Shown: positions 7,186 through 15,000 of the stretch, piece after piece | How positions within the stretch are numbered: the stretch's first letter is position 1 | Layout: each line of letters starts with the position of its first letter | Assembly (NCBI GenBank): GCA_903916135.1 | Contig: CAIWVT010000145.1 | Coordinates: 1 to 18,705 of the forward strand | Direction: 5' to 3' | DNA: 18,705 bases | Source of the DNA: an uncultured bacterium | Lineage (GTDB): Bacteria; Bacteroidota; Bacteroidia; Bacteroidales; CAIWKO01 | Notes under the pieces: model-generated | Seen by the model: the letters and a program-made list of their open reading frames with translations, nothing else | Database searches by the model: none | What the model was told of the DNA's origin: nothing | Position numbers and translations under genes: made by a program

Positions 7186-7566
7186 TTATTTTTTTGAGAT
7201 ATTGGTCAACTCGGCAGGGATACCTTCATTGCATCCTTTGGGGTTTGGCATTTTTAACAGTCGGTAATCAAAATAAATTTCGATGCCATCTTTATCGAAT
7301 TCTGTGGGCAACGCATCTTTTGGAATCAGTATTAGCGGTTTTGATGCATCTTCAGTTTTTACAATTATAACGGCAGAACAGCCTGTAGCTTTATTTTGAA
7401 AGGAAACTTTCCCAAGGGTTTTGTTATCAACAGGTGCTTGCATTTTGACTTCTTTGATTGGTTGCGTTTGCTGTGTCTGTTGGGTTGGTGGTGTTTTTTC
7501 TTTGCATTTGCACGAAGCTGCAAACATCAGCAATCCGGCGGACAAAACAATTATGGAATATTTCAT
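7186..7566 (-). CDS. Small lipoprotein of unknown function
   Basis: A 126-aa protein with signal peptide and lipobox FAASC, Cys19 being the lipidation site. A Gln/Thr/Pro linker (about 24-40) leads to a compact C-terminal domain of about 85 residues containing GKVSFQNKATGCSAVIIV, LILIPKDALP and IEIYFDYRLLKMPNPKGC. Two conserved-looking cysteines (in ATGCS and PKGC) could form a disulfide in the periplasm. This kind of protein recurs in Bacteroidota, but I know no function. It is the first gene of a minus-strand trio with the TPR-like lipoprotein (15-bp gap) and SUI1. A terminator at 7585-7622 separates it from the T9SS gene upstream. Confidence 0.83.
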   Translation of the reverse strand: MKYSIIVLSAGLLMFAASCKCKEKTPPTQQTQQTQPIKEVKMQAPVDNKTLGKVSFQNKATGCSAVIIVKTEDASKPLILIPKDALPTEFDKDGIEIYFDYRLLKMPNPKGCNEGIPAELTNISKK

Positions 7567-7584
7567 ATTTATAGATTTAAAAAA

Positions 7585-7622
7585 AAAACACTCAAACAGG
7601 AGTTAATTGTTTGAGTGTTTTT
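7585..7622 (-). terminator. Intrinsic terminator of the T9SS type A gene
   Basis: AAAACACTCAAAC pairs with GTTTGAGTGTTTT (7609-7621), a 13-14 bp stem with a loop of about 10 bases. On the minus strand it is followed by a run of T's (plus-strand A-run at 7579-7588). It begins about 20 bp past the stop codon of the 7642-9504 gene and ends 19 bp before the next gene's start. The trio downstream therefore needs read-through or its own promoter, which I could not locate. Confidence 0.85.
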
Positions 7623-7641
7623 AGGTGAAAAAAGGAAGACT

Positions 7642-9504
7642 TTATTCTATTACTACTTTGGTAACTTTTTGGAATGCGGTGTTGGGTTCGCCCACTCTAA
7701 CTAAATAGGTGCCTGCTGCTAATCCCATAACATTGAAAGATGTTTCGAAAGCATTAGCCGTTGGAACAATAATTTTGTTTTTTATCAACTGACCATTGAT
7801 GTCGAATAAATCAACTGACATTTTGTTGTTTGAAGGTAAATAATTAGCTTTTACATTCAAGTCGAAACCTGATTTGTAAACAACAACGCCGGGTGTGTTT
7901 TGTGGTTGATTATCATCTATACCTACATACAATGGAATTTGGAAAGAGAATATTCTGGTGCTATATCCACCCGAACCGCCACTTAAACCATATTGACCGG
8001 TATGCCAAAATGTGATACCATCAGAAGGGTCAAGCGATGTGTGCGAATAATCGCCAAAACGATTCGAAGACATACAGTTGATTGCACCTGTACCTAAAAT
8101 CGCAGTAGTTTCTGCAAACGACATAGTTCCTAAAGGAGTATCAACTGCGCGGCGACCTGTATAACGAATACTTGGATAAATATTTCCGCCTGTTCCGCCT
8201 GTTCCTGTAACAGCATAAGCCATTCCGATGGAACCATTATCATCCATCGCAATACTGCCTACCCAACGATTTAAACCATCGGTAGGAGCATACGTGCCTT
8301 GTTGATATATACTCCAAGTGCCACCAGTGTTGCGCATTTCATACCATCTGATACCTCTTTGCGTGCCAACACCTGTTTTCACGCCCATGCAAATTACTAC
8401 TGAATTATATCCCGTCCAAACTCTATGAGGTGCTCTATAAGTTAAAACGCCGCCAATACCATCTAACATTTGGCTGCTGTTATATTGGGTTATGTCGTTC
8501 CATTGCGCATTATAAGAAGCATCGAAAGCTGCACTCACCACATGTTGAGAGGCAACGGTTGCCGTGGGGGTGGAAGGTACCCAATTCACCGTAAAACTAT
8601 ACACATTAATTGCGTCGGTATGTGTTCCGCCCCAACCACTATCTTCATAAGAGAAAATTGGGCAAGGAGTTCCTGCTGCAGGCAACTGTCCATCTGCATC
8701 AGCAGGCAATGGGCAAAAGAATCCGGTTCCCACGGAAGGTGTAAAAGTTTTATAGAATGCTTTGGGTGTGCCACCGGTCAGCATCACTGAACGTTGAAAA
8801 ACATATACATTTTGATTGCTTTGGTTTGATGTCATATAATATCCATCTTGCCAAATCGAAAATTTTTGATAATCGGGGAAGGAAGCATTGGTGAATGCAT
8901 AGGTGTAATACGTTCCTGTGGGGTCATTTGTTGTCGAAATAGCGATATAGGTTTTATTTCCAGATGATCCGAATTGGCTTAGAAACCATCTGTCGGCAAA
9001 TTTATCATACAAAACAATGGGGTCACCATCGTTGGTGCTTAAGCTCCATAAACTGGCAAGTTGGCGTACTGTTCCTACAGCAGCACCAGTTGTTTTGTTG
9101 AACACTTTGATAGGGGTCGCATTCACCATTTGAACATAATAATTTGTTCCCACAGCTCCTGATGGGTCGGGAGGACAGCTACCATCGGTTTGTCCTGCCC
9201 AATTCACCAATGCTTTGGCTTGAAAGGTTCCTGGTTCGGTTTGAACTACAGGGTCCACTTCATTGTTTGGTACAAAAGTTTGCGGCATGCGTTTTTCGCG
9301 GTCTTTGGATTCTTTACTGCCATTTTCATGTATAATGAAATTGGTGCTTGGAGTTTGATTTTCTTCAAACAAGTCGCGCAAAGGTTTTGAGACACCTGTG
9401 AACTCACATTTAATCATCGTCACTTTGCCGTCATCTTGTTGATTTTGGGCTGAAAGTCCATATAAGGACAACATAGCCGAGAGAAAGAAAATTAATTTTT
9501 TCAT
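7642..9504 (-). CDS. T9SS type A sorting-domain secreted protein
   Basis: A 620-aa protein with a Sec signal peptide (MKKLIFFLSAMLSLYGLSA, cleaved near Gln20). The last 75 residues or so form a type A T9SS sorting domain: LDLN-like FDLNVKANY, MSVDLFDINGQLIK, then GLAAGTYLVRV and QKVTKVVIE. The central part (about 85-530) is Gly/Ser/Thr/Trp-rich beta structure with repeated short strands (YYVQMVN, DPIVLYDKFADRWFLSQFG, KFSIWQDGYYMTSNQ, VWTGYNSVVICMG). It looks like a beta-propeller, but I find no catalytic signature. It would be exported by Sec, crossed over the outer membrane by T9SS, and attached or released. It is monocistronic with a promoter element near 9534-9541 and a terminator at 7585-7622. 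Confidence 0.9.
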   Translation of the reverse strand: MKKLIFFLSAMLSLYGLSAQNQQDDGKVTMIKCEFTGVSKPLRDLFEENQTPSTNFIIHENGSKESKDREKRMPQTFVPNNEVDPVVQTEPGTFQAKALVNWAGQTDGSCPPDPSGAVGTNYYVQMVNATPIKVFNKTTGAAVGTVRQLASLWSLSTNDGDPIVLYDKFADRWFLSQFGSSGNKTYIAISTTNDPTGTYYTYAFTNASFPDYQKFSIWQDGYYMTSNQSNQNVYVFQRSVMLTGGTPKAFYKTFTPSVGTGFFCPLPADADGQLPAAGTPCPIFSYEDSGWGGTHTDAINVYSFTVNWVPSTPTATVASQHVVSAAFDASYNAQWNDITQYNSSQMLDGIGGVLTYRAPHRVWTGYNSVVICMGVKTGVGTQRGIRWYEMRNTGGTWSIYQQGTYAPTDGLNRWVGSIAMDDNGSIGMAYAVTGTGGTGGNIYPSIRYTGRRAVDTPLGTMSFAETTAILGTGAINCMSSNRFGDYSHTSLDPSDGITFWHTGQYGLSGGSGGYSTRIFSFQIPLYVGIDDNQPQNTPGVVVYKSGFDLNVKANYLPSNNKMSVDLFDINGQLIKNKIIVPTANAFETSFNVMGLAAGTYLVRVGEPNTAFQKVTKVVIE

Positions 9505-9533
9505 AGATTTAAAAAGGTTTGTGTTTTTTTTTG

Positions 9534-9541
9534 CAAAATTA
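9534..9541 (-). promoter_or_regulatory. Candidate -7 element (TAATTTTG) of the T9SS type A gene
   Basis: Read on the minus strand this is TAATTTTG followed by CA and an A-run, an exact TAnnTTTG match. It lies about 30 bp upstream of the ATG at 9504. No clear TTTG -33 box is present. The same word followed by GCA and an A-run precedes mntP. Confidence 0.45.
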
Positions 9542-9761
9542 CGAAGAAATATCCTAACTAATTGCTTTTGGTGAAACTATTTTTCAAAATCACGGTGTTA
9601 ATGTTTTAATAAACACCAAAATTATAATTTCAAGCATTGATTTATAGTCAAATAAACTACAAATTATTTTTGTATAAGCCATTTATATTTGATAGAATAA
9701 ATATTGGTGTCCGATAAAAATTCTTAAAACAATGTGGAATATCACTGTGTATTCTTATAAT

Positions 9762-9880
9762 ATTTCGCCGCGATGGGGCTTAAATCGCTAGTTAATTTGT
9801 ATTCCAACCAATGTTGTATCCCTCTGGGACAAAAGAACTCAGAAAACGCCTGATCTCGTTGGGATTAAATATTAATATGA
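9762..9880. repeat. Degenerate REP-like palindromic element
   Basis: Several short GC dyads follow each other in AT-rich DNA: CGCCGCGATGGGGC, ATCCCTCTGGGAC and ATCTCGTTGGGAT, with AACGCC between the last two. This resembles the short interspersed palindromes common between Bacteroidota genes. That resemblance comes from memory of such elements, not from an alignment. Confidence 0.4.
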
Positions 9881-9897
9881 ATTATGTGTTTTGATTC

Positions 9898-10106
9898 CAT
9901 TTGGGCTTAAGTCCAAATCATCAGAGCTTAGGCTCAAATCATTTGGGCATAAGCTCAAATCATCTGAGCACATGCGCAAATCATTTGGATACATGCTCAA
10001 ATCATTTGGACATAAGCTCAAATCATTTGGACATAAGCTCAGACCATTGGACATAAGCTCAAATCATTTGGACATAAGCTCAAATCATTTGGGCTTAAGC
10101 TCAAAT
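9898..10106. repeat. Palindromic minisatellite, array 1: ten 21-bp units
   Basis: Units start at 9898, 9919, 9940, 9961, 9982, 10003, 10024, 10045 (one base short), 10065 and 10086. Each begins CATTTG or a variant (CATCAG, CATCTG) and ends near CTCAAAT, with a central CTTAAG, CATAAG or CATGC. Within a unit, ATTTG pairs with CAAAT and GGCTT or GACAT pairs loosely with the AAGCT side, mostly by Watson-Crick or G-T pairs, so each unit is an imperfect dyad. The array sits in the promoter-distal upstream region of the T9SS type A gene. Confidence 0.9.
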
Positions 10107-10318
10107 GGAAGTATTTTTAGCTGAAAGCAATTGTGGTTGTGCTTGAACTGTTTGATATATAGAAGAATGAAGGATAAAAACGAAATAGGGAGGAAGAGAT
10201 TCAATGTATGCGCCTTATTAGTTTTATATTTTCCAAGCAAATAACAACATTCAAAAGAAAAAGCAAAAAAATGATTTTTACATTAATACACAGACTTTTT
10301 TGTTACTAAAAAAATTGC

Positions 10319-10780
10319 GTTGAAACAATCCATCGTTGGATAAAATCAACCCATCATCGGATAAAATCAACCCGACGTTGGATAAAATCAACCCAACGAT
10401 GCGTCAAATTGACGCATTGATGGGTTAAATCAACCGGATAATCGGTCAAAATGACCGATTGTTCCATTAAATCAACCGGAGGGAGGATAAAATCAATCGG
10501 ATGACCGGTTAAATCAATCCAACGTTTCGTGCGATTTGCCCATCGTTTCGTTGATTCAACCCGAGCTTTCTTAAACACGACGAAAGGTTTGGTTGAAACA
10601 ATCGGTGCTTGGGTTCGTTCTACCGACCTTTTGGTAAAATTTACCCATCGTTGGGTTAAATCAATCCATCGTTGGGCATAATCAACCCGTCAATGGGTAA
10701 AATCAACCCATCAATGGGTAAAATCAACCAATCGTTGGATAAAATCAACCCATCGTTGGATAAAATCAACCGAAGCTTCC
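10319..10780. repeat. Palindromic minisatellite, array 2: 22 units of exactly 21 bp
   Basis: The region divides into 22 consecutive 21-bp units with no indel. A common form is ATAAAATCAACCCATCGTTG plus G; internal units 11-15 (about 10529-10633) are the most diverged. Neighbouring units make dyads centred on AAAT: ATGCGTCAA/TTGACGCAT (10398-10416), ATCGGTCA/TGACCGAT (10441-10459), GGTAAA/TTTACC (near 10633-10645) and ATGGGT/ACCCAT (near 10693-10710). Arms change together. It ends 27 bp from the queD stop codon. Confidence 0.9.
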
Positions 10781-10807
10781 GCTATGTTTTATAAGTTTTT
10801 TGTCGAA

Positions 10808-11254
10808 TTACGTATTATCCTCCGCAAACCACTCAGCAGATGAGGTAACCGTTTCGCAAAGTTTCAGGCGAAACAGCTTGATATGTGGGGGTAATTTCTG
10901 TTGAATCCGCTGCGCAAAATCTATCAACATATTTTCACAGGTAGGTTGATAGGGCAGGAGCACCAAATTGTCGAAAGCGGTCAACGAATGGATGATTTCC
11001 GGCGGAGTGTTTTCATTCAATGCCAAGGCATGGTCGAGGCGGTCGGTGATTTCGTTGCAAATAATCTTTTTTAAATCTCCAAAATCCATCACCATGCCGT
11101 CATGGGGCGATTTTGTATCCGCGATAGTATTGCCTATCACCGTAACATACAGATAATACGAATGTCCGTGGATGTTTTTGCAGGGTCCGTCGTAGCCCAA
11201 CAGGGCATGAGCCATCTCGAATTTGAATTCTTTTGTCAAACGAATTTTTGCCAT
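10808..11254 (-). CDS. queD: 6-pyruvoyl-tetrahydropterin synthase family (6-carboxytetrahydropterin synthase)
   Basis: A 148-aa protein of typical QueD length. Zinc ligands are His16 (FEMAHAL), His29 and His31 (CKNIHGHSY); the catalytic Cys25 and the Asp74-His75 pair (RLDHALALNE) are present, with PTCEN at 104-108 and Glu134 (LCETVTSSAEW) for pterin binding. QueD converts 7,8-dihydroneopterin triphosphate to 6-carboxytetrahydropterin, an early step to queuosine; related enzymes make biopterin. I favour QueD because the Cys-x3-HGH spacing and short length fit, but the other queuosine genes are not in the window. It begins 4 bp after the mntP stop codon and is probably translated from the same mRNA. 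It acts in the cytoplasm. Confidence 0.93.
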   Translation of the reverse strand: MAKIRLTKEFKFEMAHALLGYDGPCKNIHGHSYYLYVTVIGNTIADTKSPHDGMVMDFGDLKKIICNEITDRLDHALALNENTPPEIIHSLTAFDNLVLLPYQPTCENMLIDFAQRIQQKLPPHIKLFRLKLCETVTSSAEWFAEDNT

Positions 11255-11258
11255 AGTT

Positions 11259-11816
11259 CTACTGTGTTAGATGTTCGATTAATATTTTTGTTCCGATGCC
11301 GATGAGCACCAATCCGCCAATCAATTCTGCCCTTCTGCCGAAAACAGAACCCAGACTTTTGCCCATGCGGAAGCCTACCATTGACATAAATAGTGTGATG
11401 ATGCCGATGATGCTCACGGTTTCGATGATGTTGACGTTCAGAAATGCGAAACTCACCCCAACGATGAGTGCATCTATGCTTGTGGCGATAGATAGACTGA
11501 TGATGAGCCAAAAATTCATCACGTTTATTTCTTTTTTGTCAGATGTTTTGAACGACTCTATCACCATCTTCAATCCGATGATGCCAAGGGTGCCAAAGGC
11601 AATCCAATGGTCGAAAGCCAAAATATATTCTTTGAACGAAAGCCCCAACCCCCACCCCACAACGGGCATGATGGCTTGGAAGAAACCGAAATAGATTCCG
11701 ATTTTTAATGCCTCAAAAAACTGTATTTCTTTTTTGATGACACTCCACGACACCGCCACAGCAAAGCAATCCATCGCTAAACCTATGCCGATTAATATGA
11801 TTTCTAATAAACTCAA
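11259..11816 (-). CDS. mntP: Manganese efflux pump MntP
   Basis: A 185-aa polytopic membrane protein with about six hydrophobic segments. It has the two MntP signatures: GLAMDCFAVAVS with Asp16 near the N-terminus and SIATSIDALIVG with Asp115 in the second half, arranged as an inverted repeat of three helices each. MntP exports Mn(II) from the cytoplasm across the inner membrane. The start is a TTG at 11816, giving the family-typical start MSLLEIILIGIGLAMD; no ATG lies nearby. Upstream is a TAATTTTG promoter element about 14 bp away, leaving almost no leader, so the Mn-sensing yybP-ykoY riboswitch often found before mntP has no room here. queD follows after 4 bp. Confidence 0.94.
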   Translation of the reverse strand: MSLLEIILIGIGLAMDCFAVAVSWSVIKKEIQFFEALKIGIYFGFFQAIMPVVGWGLGLSFKEYILAFDHWIAFGTLGIIGLKMVIESFKTSDKKEINVMNFWLIISLSIATSIDALIVGVSFAFLNVNIIETVSIIGIITLFMSMVGFRMGKSLGSVFGRRAELIGGLVLIGIGTKILIEHLTQ

Positions 11817-11829
11817 ATTTTTTTTTCTG

Positions 11830-11837
11830 CAAAATTA
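11830..11837 (-). promoter_or_regulatory. Candidate -7 element (TAATTTTG) of mntP-queD
   Basis: On the minus strand TAATTTTG matches TAnnTTTG exactly and is followed by CAG and an A-run, as at 33-26. The transcript would start only some 5-8 nt before the TTG start codon of mntP. A clear TTTG -33 box is absent. Confidence 0.45.
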
Positions 11838-11953
11838 ATTATAAATACCCAAGTTTGTAACGAAAATTACGTTTTACAAGTATAAAAAAGCTGCCTTGAA
11901 TTTATCAACATGATATATGTAAATATAAATTTTTGGTTAAAGGCAACCTTTTT

Positions 11954-11985
11954 TATGATTATTACGTCAATAATTTGTATTTTTG
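11954..11985 (+). promoter_or_regulatory. Promoter of the PKD surface-protein gene
   Basis: TATTTTTG at 11978-11985 matches TAnnTTTG exactly. Twenty bases upstream is TATG at 11954-11957, one mismatch to TTTG. The start site would be near 11992. This overlaps and therefore argues against a TTG start at 11983, supporting the TTG at 12010. Confidence 0.5.
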
Positions 11986-12009
11986 TCAAAAATAAAAAAA
12001 ACATACCTC

Positions 12010-15000
12010 TTGAAAAAAATCTACTTCTTAGCAATATTCGTATTGCTGCTAAAAACAACGTATGCTCAGGTGCCGGGTGCGGATTTTTCAGCAAATGGTA
12101 CTAGCGGATGCGGTACGCTGATTGTAACGTTTCACGATTTGTCCACCAATTCGCCCACCGGATGGTATTGGACTTTTGGAGATGGTTTTTCATCAACTGC
12201 TCAAAATCCGGTGCACCAATATAACACTCCGGGTACTTATCCGGTTACACTAATTGCAACCAATGGTACAGGCAGTTCCACTCCATTTTCCAAACCGAAT
12301 TACATCACGGTGTTTGCGCTGCCAAATCCCAGCTTCACAGCAACTCCAACCTCAGGCTGCACTCCCTTGAACGTATGTTTCACCAACACATCTACTCAGG
12401 GCAGCGGAGCCATCACCACCTATGCTTGGAATTTTGGTGATGGAGGACAAAGCCCTTTGCAAAACCCCTGTCATTTATACAATTTCCCCGGACAATTTCC
12501 GGTTACTTTGACCGTTACAGATGCGAATGGCTGCACAAAAACTATTGTAATGCAGAATTATATCACCGTATCGTCCAAACCCATTGCCAATTTTACATTT
12601 AATGACCCTGTGCCGTGCAATCTGCCAATTCCTATCACTTTTACCAACACAAGCACCCCTTCTTCTTCCACTTCTGCTTGGAGTTTCGGTGATGGACACG
12701 ACACAACAGTGCAGAATCCAACGCATCCTTATGGTTCCTCGGGAGACTTTCCGGTTCAGTTGATTGTTTCCAACAATGGATGCACCGATACCATCATACA
12801 CACCGTTCATGTTACTTCCAACGTATTTGTTGCCAACTTCAATGCGAATCCCACTTCGGGTTGTGTGCCGCAATTGGTTCAATTCACCAGCACTTCGGGA
12901 CCAAATGCTGATGAGTGGACTTGGAATTTTGGTGATTTAAGCCCGGTAGTAACTACTCCAAATCCTACTCACACCTATACCACCGCGGGAGTTTACACCG
13001 TAACTCTGACGTCTTCTAATCCCGCCGGATGCTCTGCTACAGTTGTGAAAACAAATTATATAACCATTTATGCCTTGCCTACGGTAACCTTCACCTCGAC
13101 GCCTACTCCGTTTCTGTCATGCACCACGCCCGTAAGCGTACCATTCACATGCAATATGCCCGGAGCAACGGCATGGAACTGGAGCTTCGGCGATGGACAC
13201 GACACCTTAGCGCAGAATCCTATTCATACCTACACTGCCAATGGAATTTATTCCGTTACGCTCTCCGTTACCGATAATCATGGCTGTATAGGAACCTTGG
13301 TGCAAAGCAATTATATCACCATCAGTCCTCCGCTTACGGAATTTTCGATGACACCTAACAATGGCTGTTTCCCACTTACGGTTAATTTTACAGATGTAAC
13401 CACGAGCATTAGCCCCATCATAAACCGAATCTGGAATTTTGGGGACGGAAGCCCAACCACCAACGTAACAAATCCAACACACGTGTTTGCTGATACCGGA
13501 GTTTTTTCGGTTACGCTCAATGCCATGGATGCTTCCGGATGTTTCACAATACATTACGATACCGTTAGAGTTGGGATGAAACCTGTGGCAAATTTTGTTG
13601 CCGATGATACCGTTGGCTGCCATAAGTTTGTAGTTAATTTCACAGATTTATCAAATAATTATGCAAATGAATGGAGTTGGGATTTTGGTGGAAACGGAAC
13701 CTCAGATTTGGAAGACCCTCCTCATACGTTTACGGATACGGGATATTTTGATGTGCAGCTCATTGTGGCACAAAATGGTTGTGCCGATACCTTGAAGAAG
13801 GAAAATTATATCTATGTGAAACCTCCAAAACCATTGTTTTCTGCAACGCCCATTCAAAGTTGCACCGTGCCATTCCCCGTACAATTTACCGATGAATCTA
13901 TTTTAGCCACAACATGGGATTGGAATTTTGGTGATGATACGCCCCATTCAAATGCGCAAAACCCTACACATATTTATAATAATGAGGCGTTCGACACGGT
14001 TACGCTCATTGTTACCAATCCCAATGGGTGTATAGATACTTTGACAAAGTTCGATTTTATTAAGATTTCGCATATTGTGCCTGATTTTCTTCAAGGTAAC
14101 AATACGATATGCCAACATGGAACCATTGCTTTCATGAGTACTACCACAGCTAATACGCCTATTGCTTCCTGGAGTTGGAATTTTGGTGATGGTTCAATTG
14201 GAACAGGTTTTGGGATTAATCATGTCTTTGACAGTGCCGGAACTTTTTCTATCAAACTTAATGTAATAGACGGATTGGGTTGCCACGATAGCATCACCAA
14301 ACCACTTCTTATCACGGTCTATCCCGTTCCTTCTGCCCGATTTACGGCAAATATCACACAAGGCTGTGCACCGCTGACGGTGAACTTCACGAGTCAATCC
14401 ACTGCTGTGCCTCCTGCCACACTGACGGGCTATTCGTGGAACTTTGGTGATGGAACTTCTATCGTCCAAAATCCTACCCATACCTACACGTTGCCGGGAG
14501 TGTACACTGTGTCGCTCACAGTAACCGATTCGCAAGGTTGCGACAGTACCAAAACAAAGTATTTCTATATCACCGTAACGCATCCCAATGCTGCTTTCAC
14601 TTTCGATTCAGTGGTATGCAGTGGCGAACCTGTAAGTTTTACAAATTCATCAACAGGAGGAGGTATCTCCTATCATTGGGATTTTGGGGATGCAGGTACA
14701 TCCTTACTGCCGAATCCTATACATACTTATAATGTGCCTCAAACAATAGTAAAATATGTTACGCTCACTGTTACGGATACCAACGGTTGCTCCGACACGC
14801 TAAGCAAACCGATACGGATTTCGCGCCCTGTACCCAATTTTACTTCGAATATTATAACGGCAAATTGTCCGCCCTTAGTTGTGAATTTCACGGATACGTC
14901 ATCGGCGGATGTTGTTTCCTGGTATTGGTCCTTTGGGGAGGCGGTTAACAATAGTAGCAATCATTCAGGCATTCAAGATCCGCAACATATTTATAATGCT

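Larger units (their letters stand above)
9505..10807. other. 1.3-kb gap without a protein gene, holding two palindromic arrays
   Basis: No credible gene is seen; short frames here are produced by the repeats. From left to right: an AT-rich unstructured part (about 9550-9755), a degenerate palindromic element (9762-9880), array 1 of 21-bp units (9898-10106), plain AT-rich DNA (10107-10318), array 2 of 21-bp units (10319-10780), then 27 bp to the queD stop codon. Confidence 0.8.

Noticed and set aside
9594..9617. GGTGTT...AACACC hairpin as a terminator
   Set aside because: The stem is only 6 bp with no T-run, and no gene ends nearby.
9600..9630. dif recombination site around the AAATTATAATTT dyad
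   Set aside because: Only the AT palindrome is present; the XerC/XerD half-site words of known dif sites are not recognisable.
9872..10124. Short reading frames on both strands (about 60-77 codons) with heptad-like repeats
   Set aside because: They are translations of the 21-bp array; the period is a multiple of three, so frames stay open and repeat. No start context or family similarity is seen.
10354..10578. 74-codon minus-strand frame with a 7-residue repeat
   Set aside because: It covers only part of array 2; the same frame has stops in other units (for example near 10700), so the array is not coding.
9898..10780. CRISPR array
   Set aside because: Units are 21 bp head to tail with no unique spacers, and no cas gene is in the window.
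11983..12009. TTG at 11983 as start of the PKD protein
   Set aside because: It falls inside the -7 promoter element; the TTG at 12010 gives a standard signal peptide.
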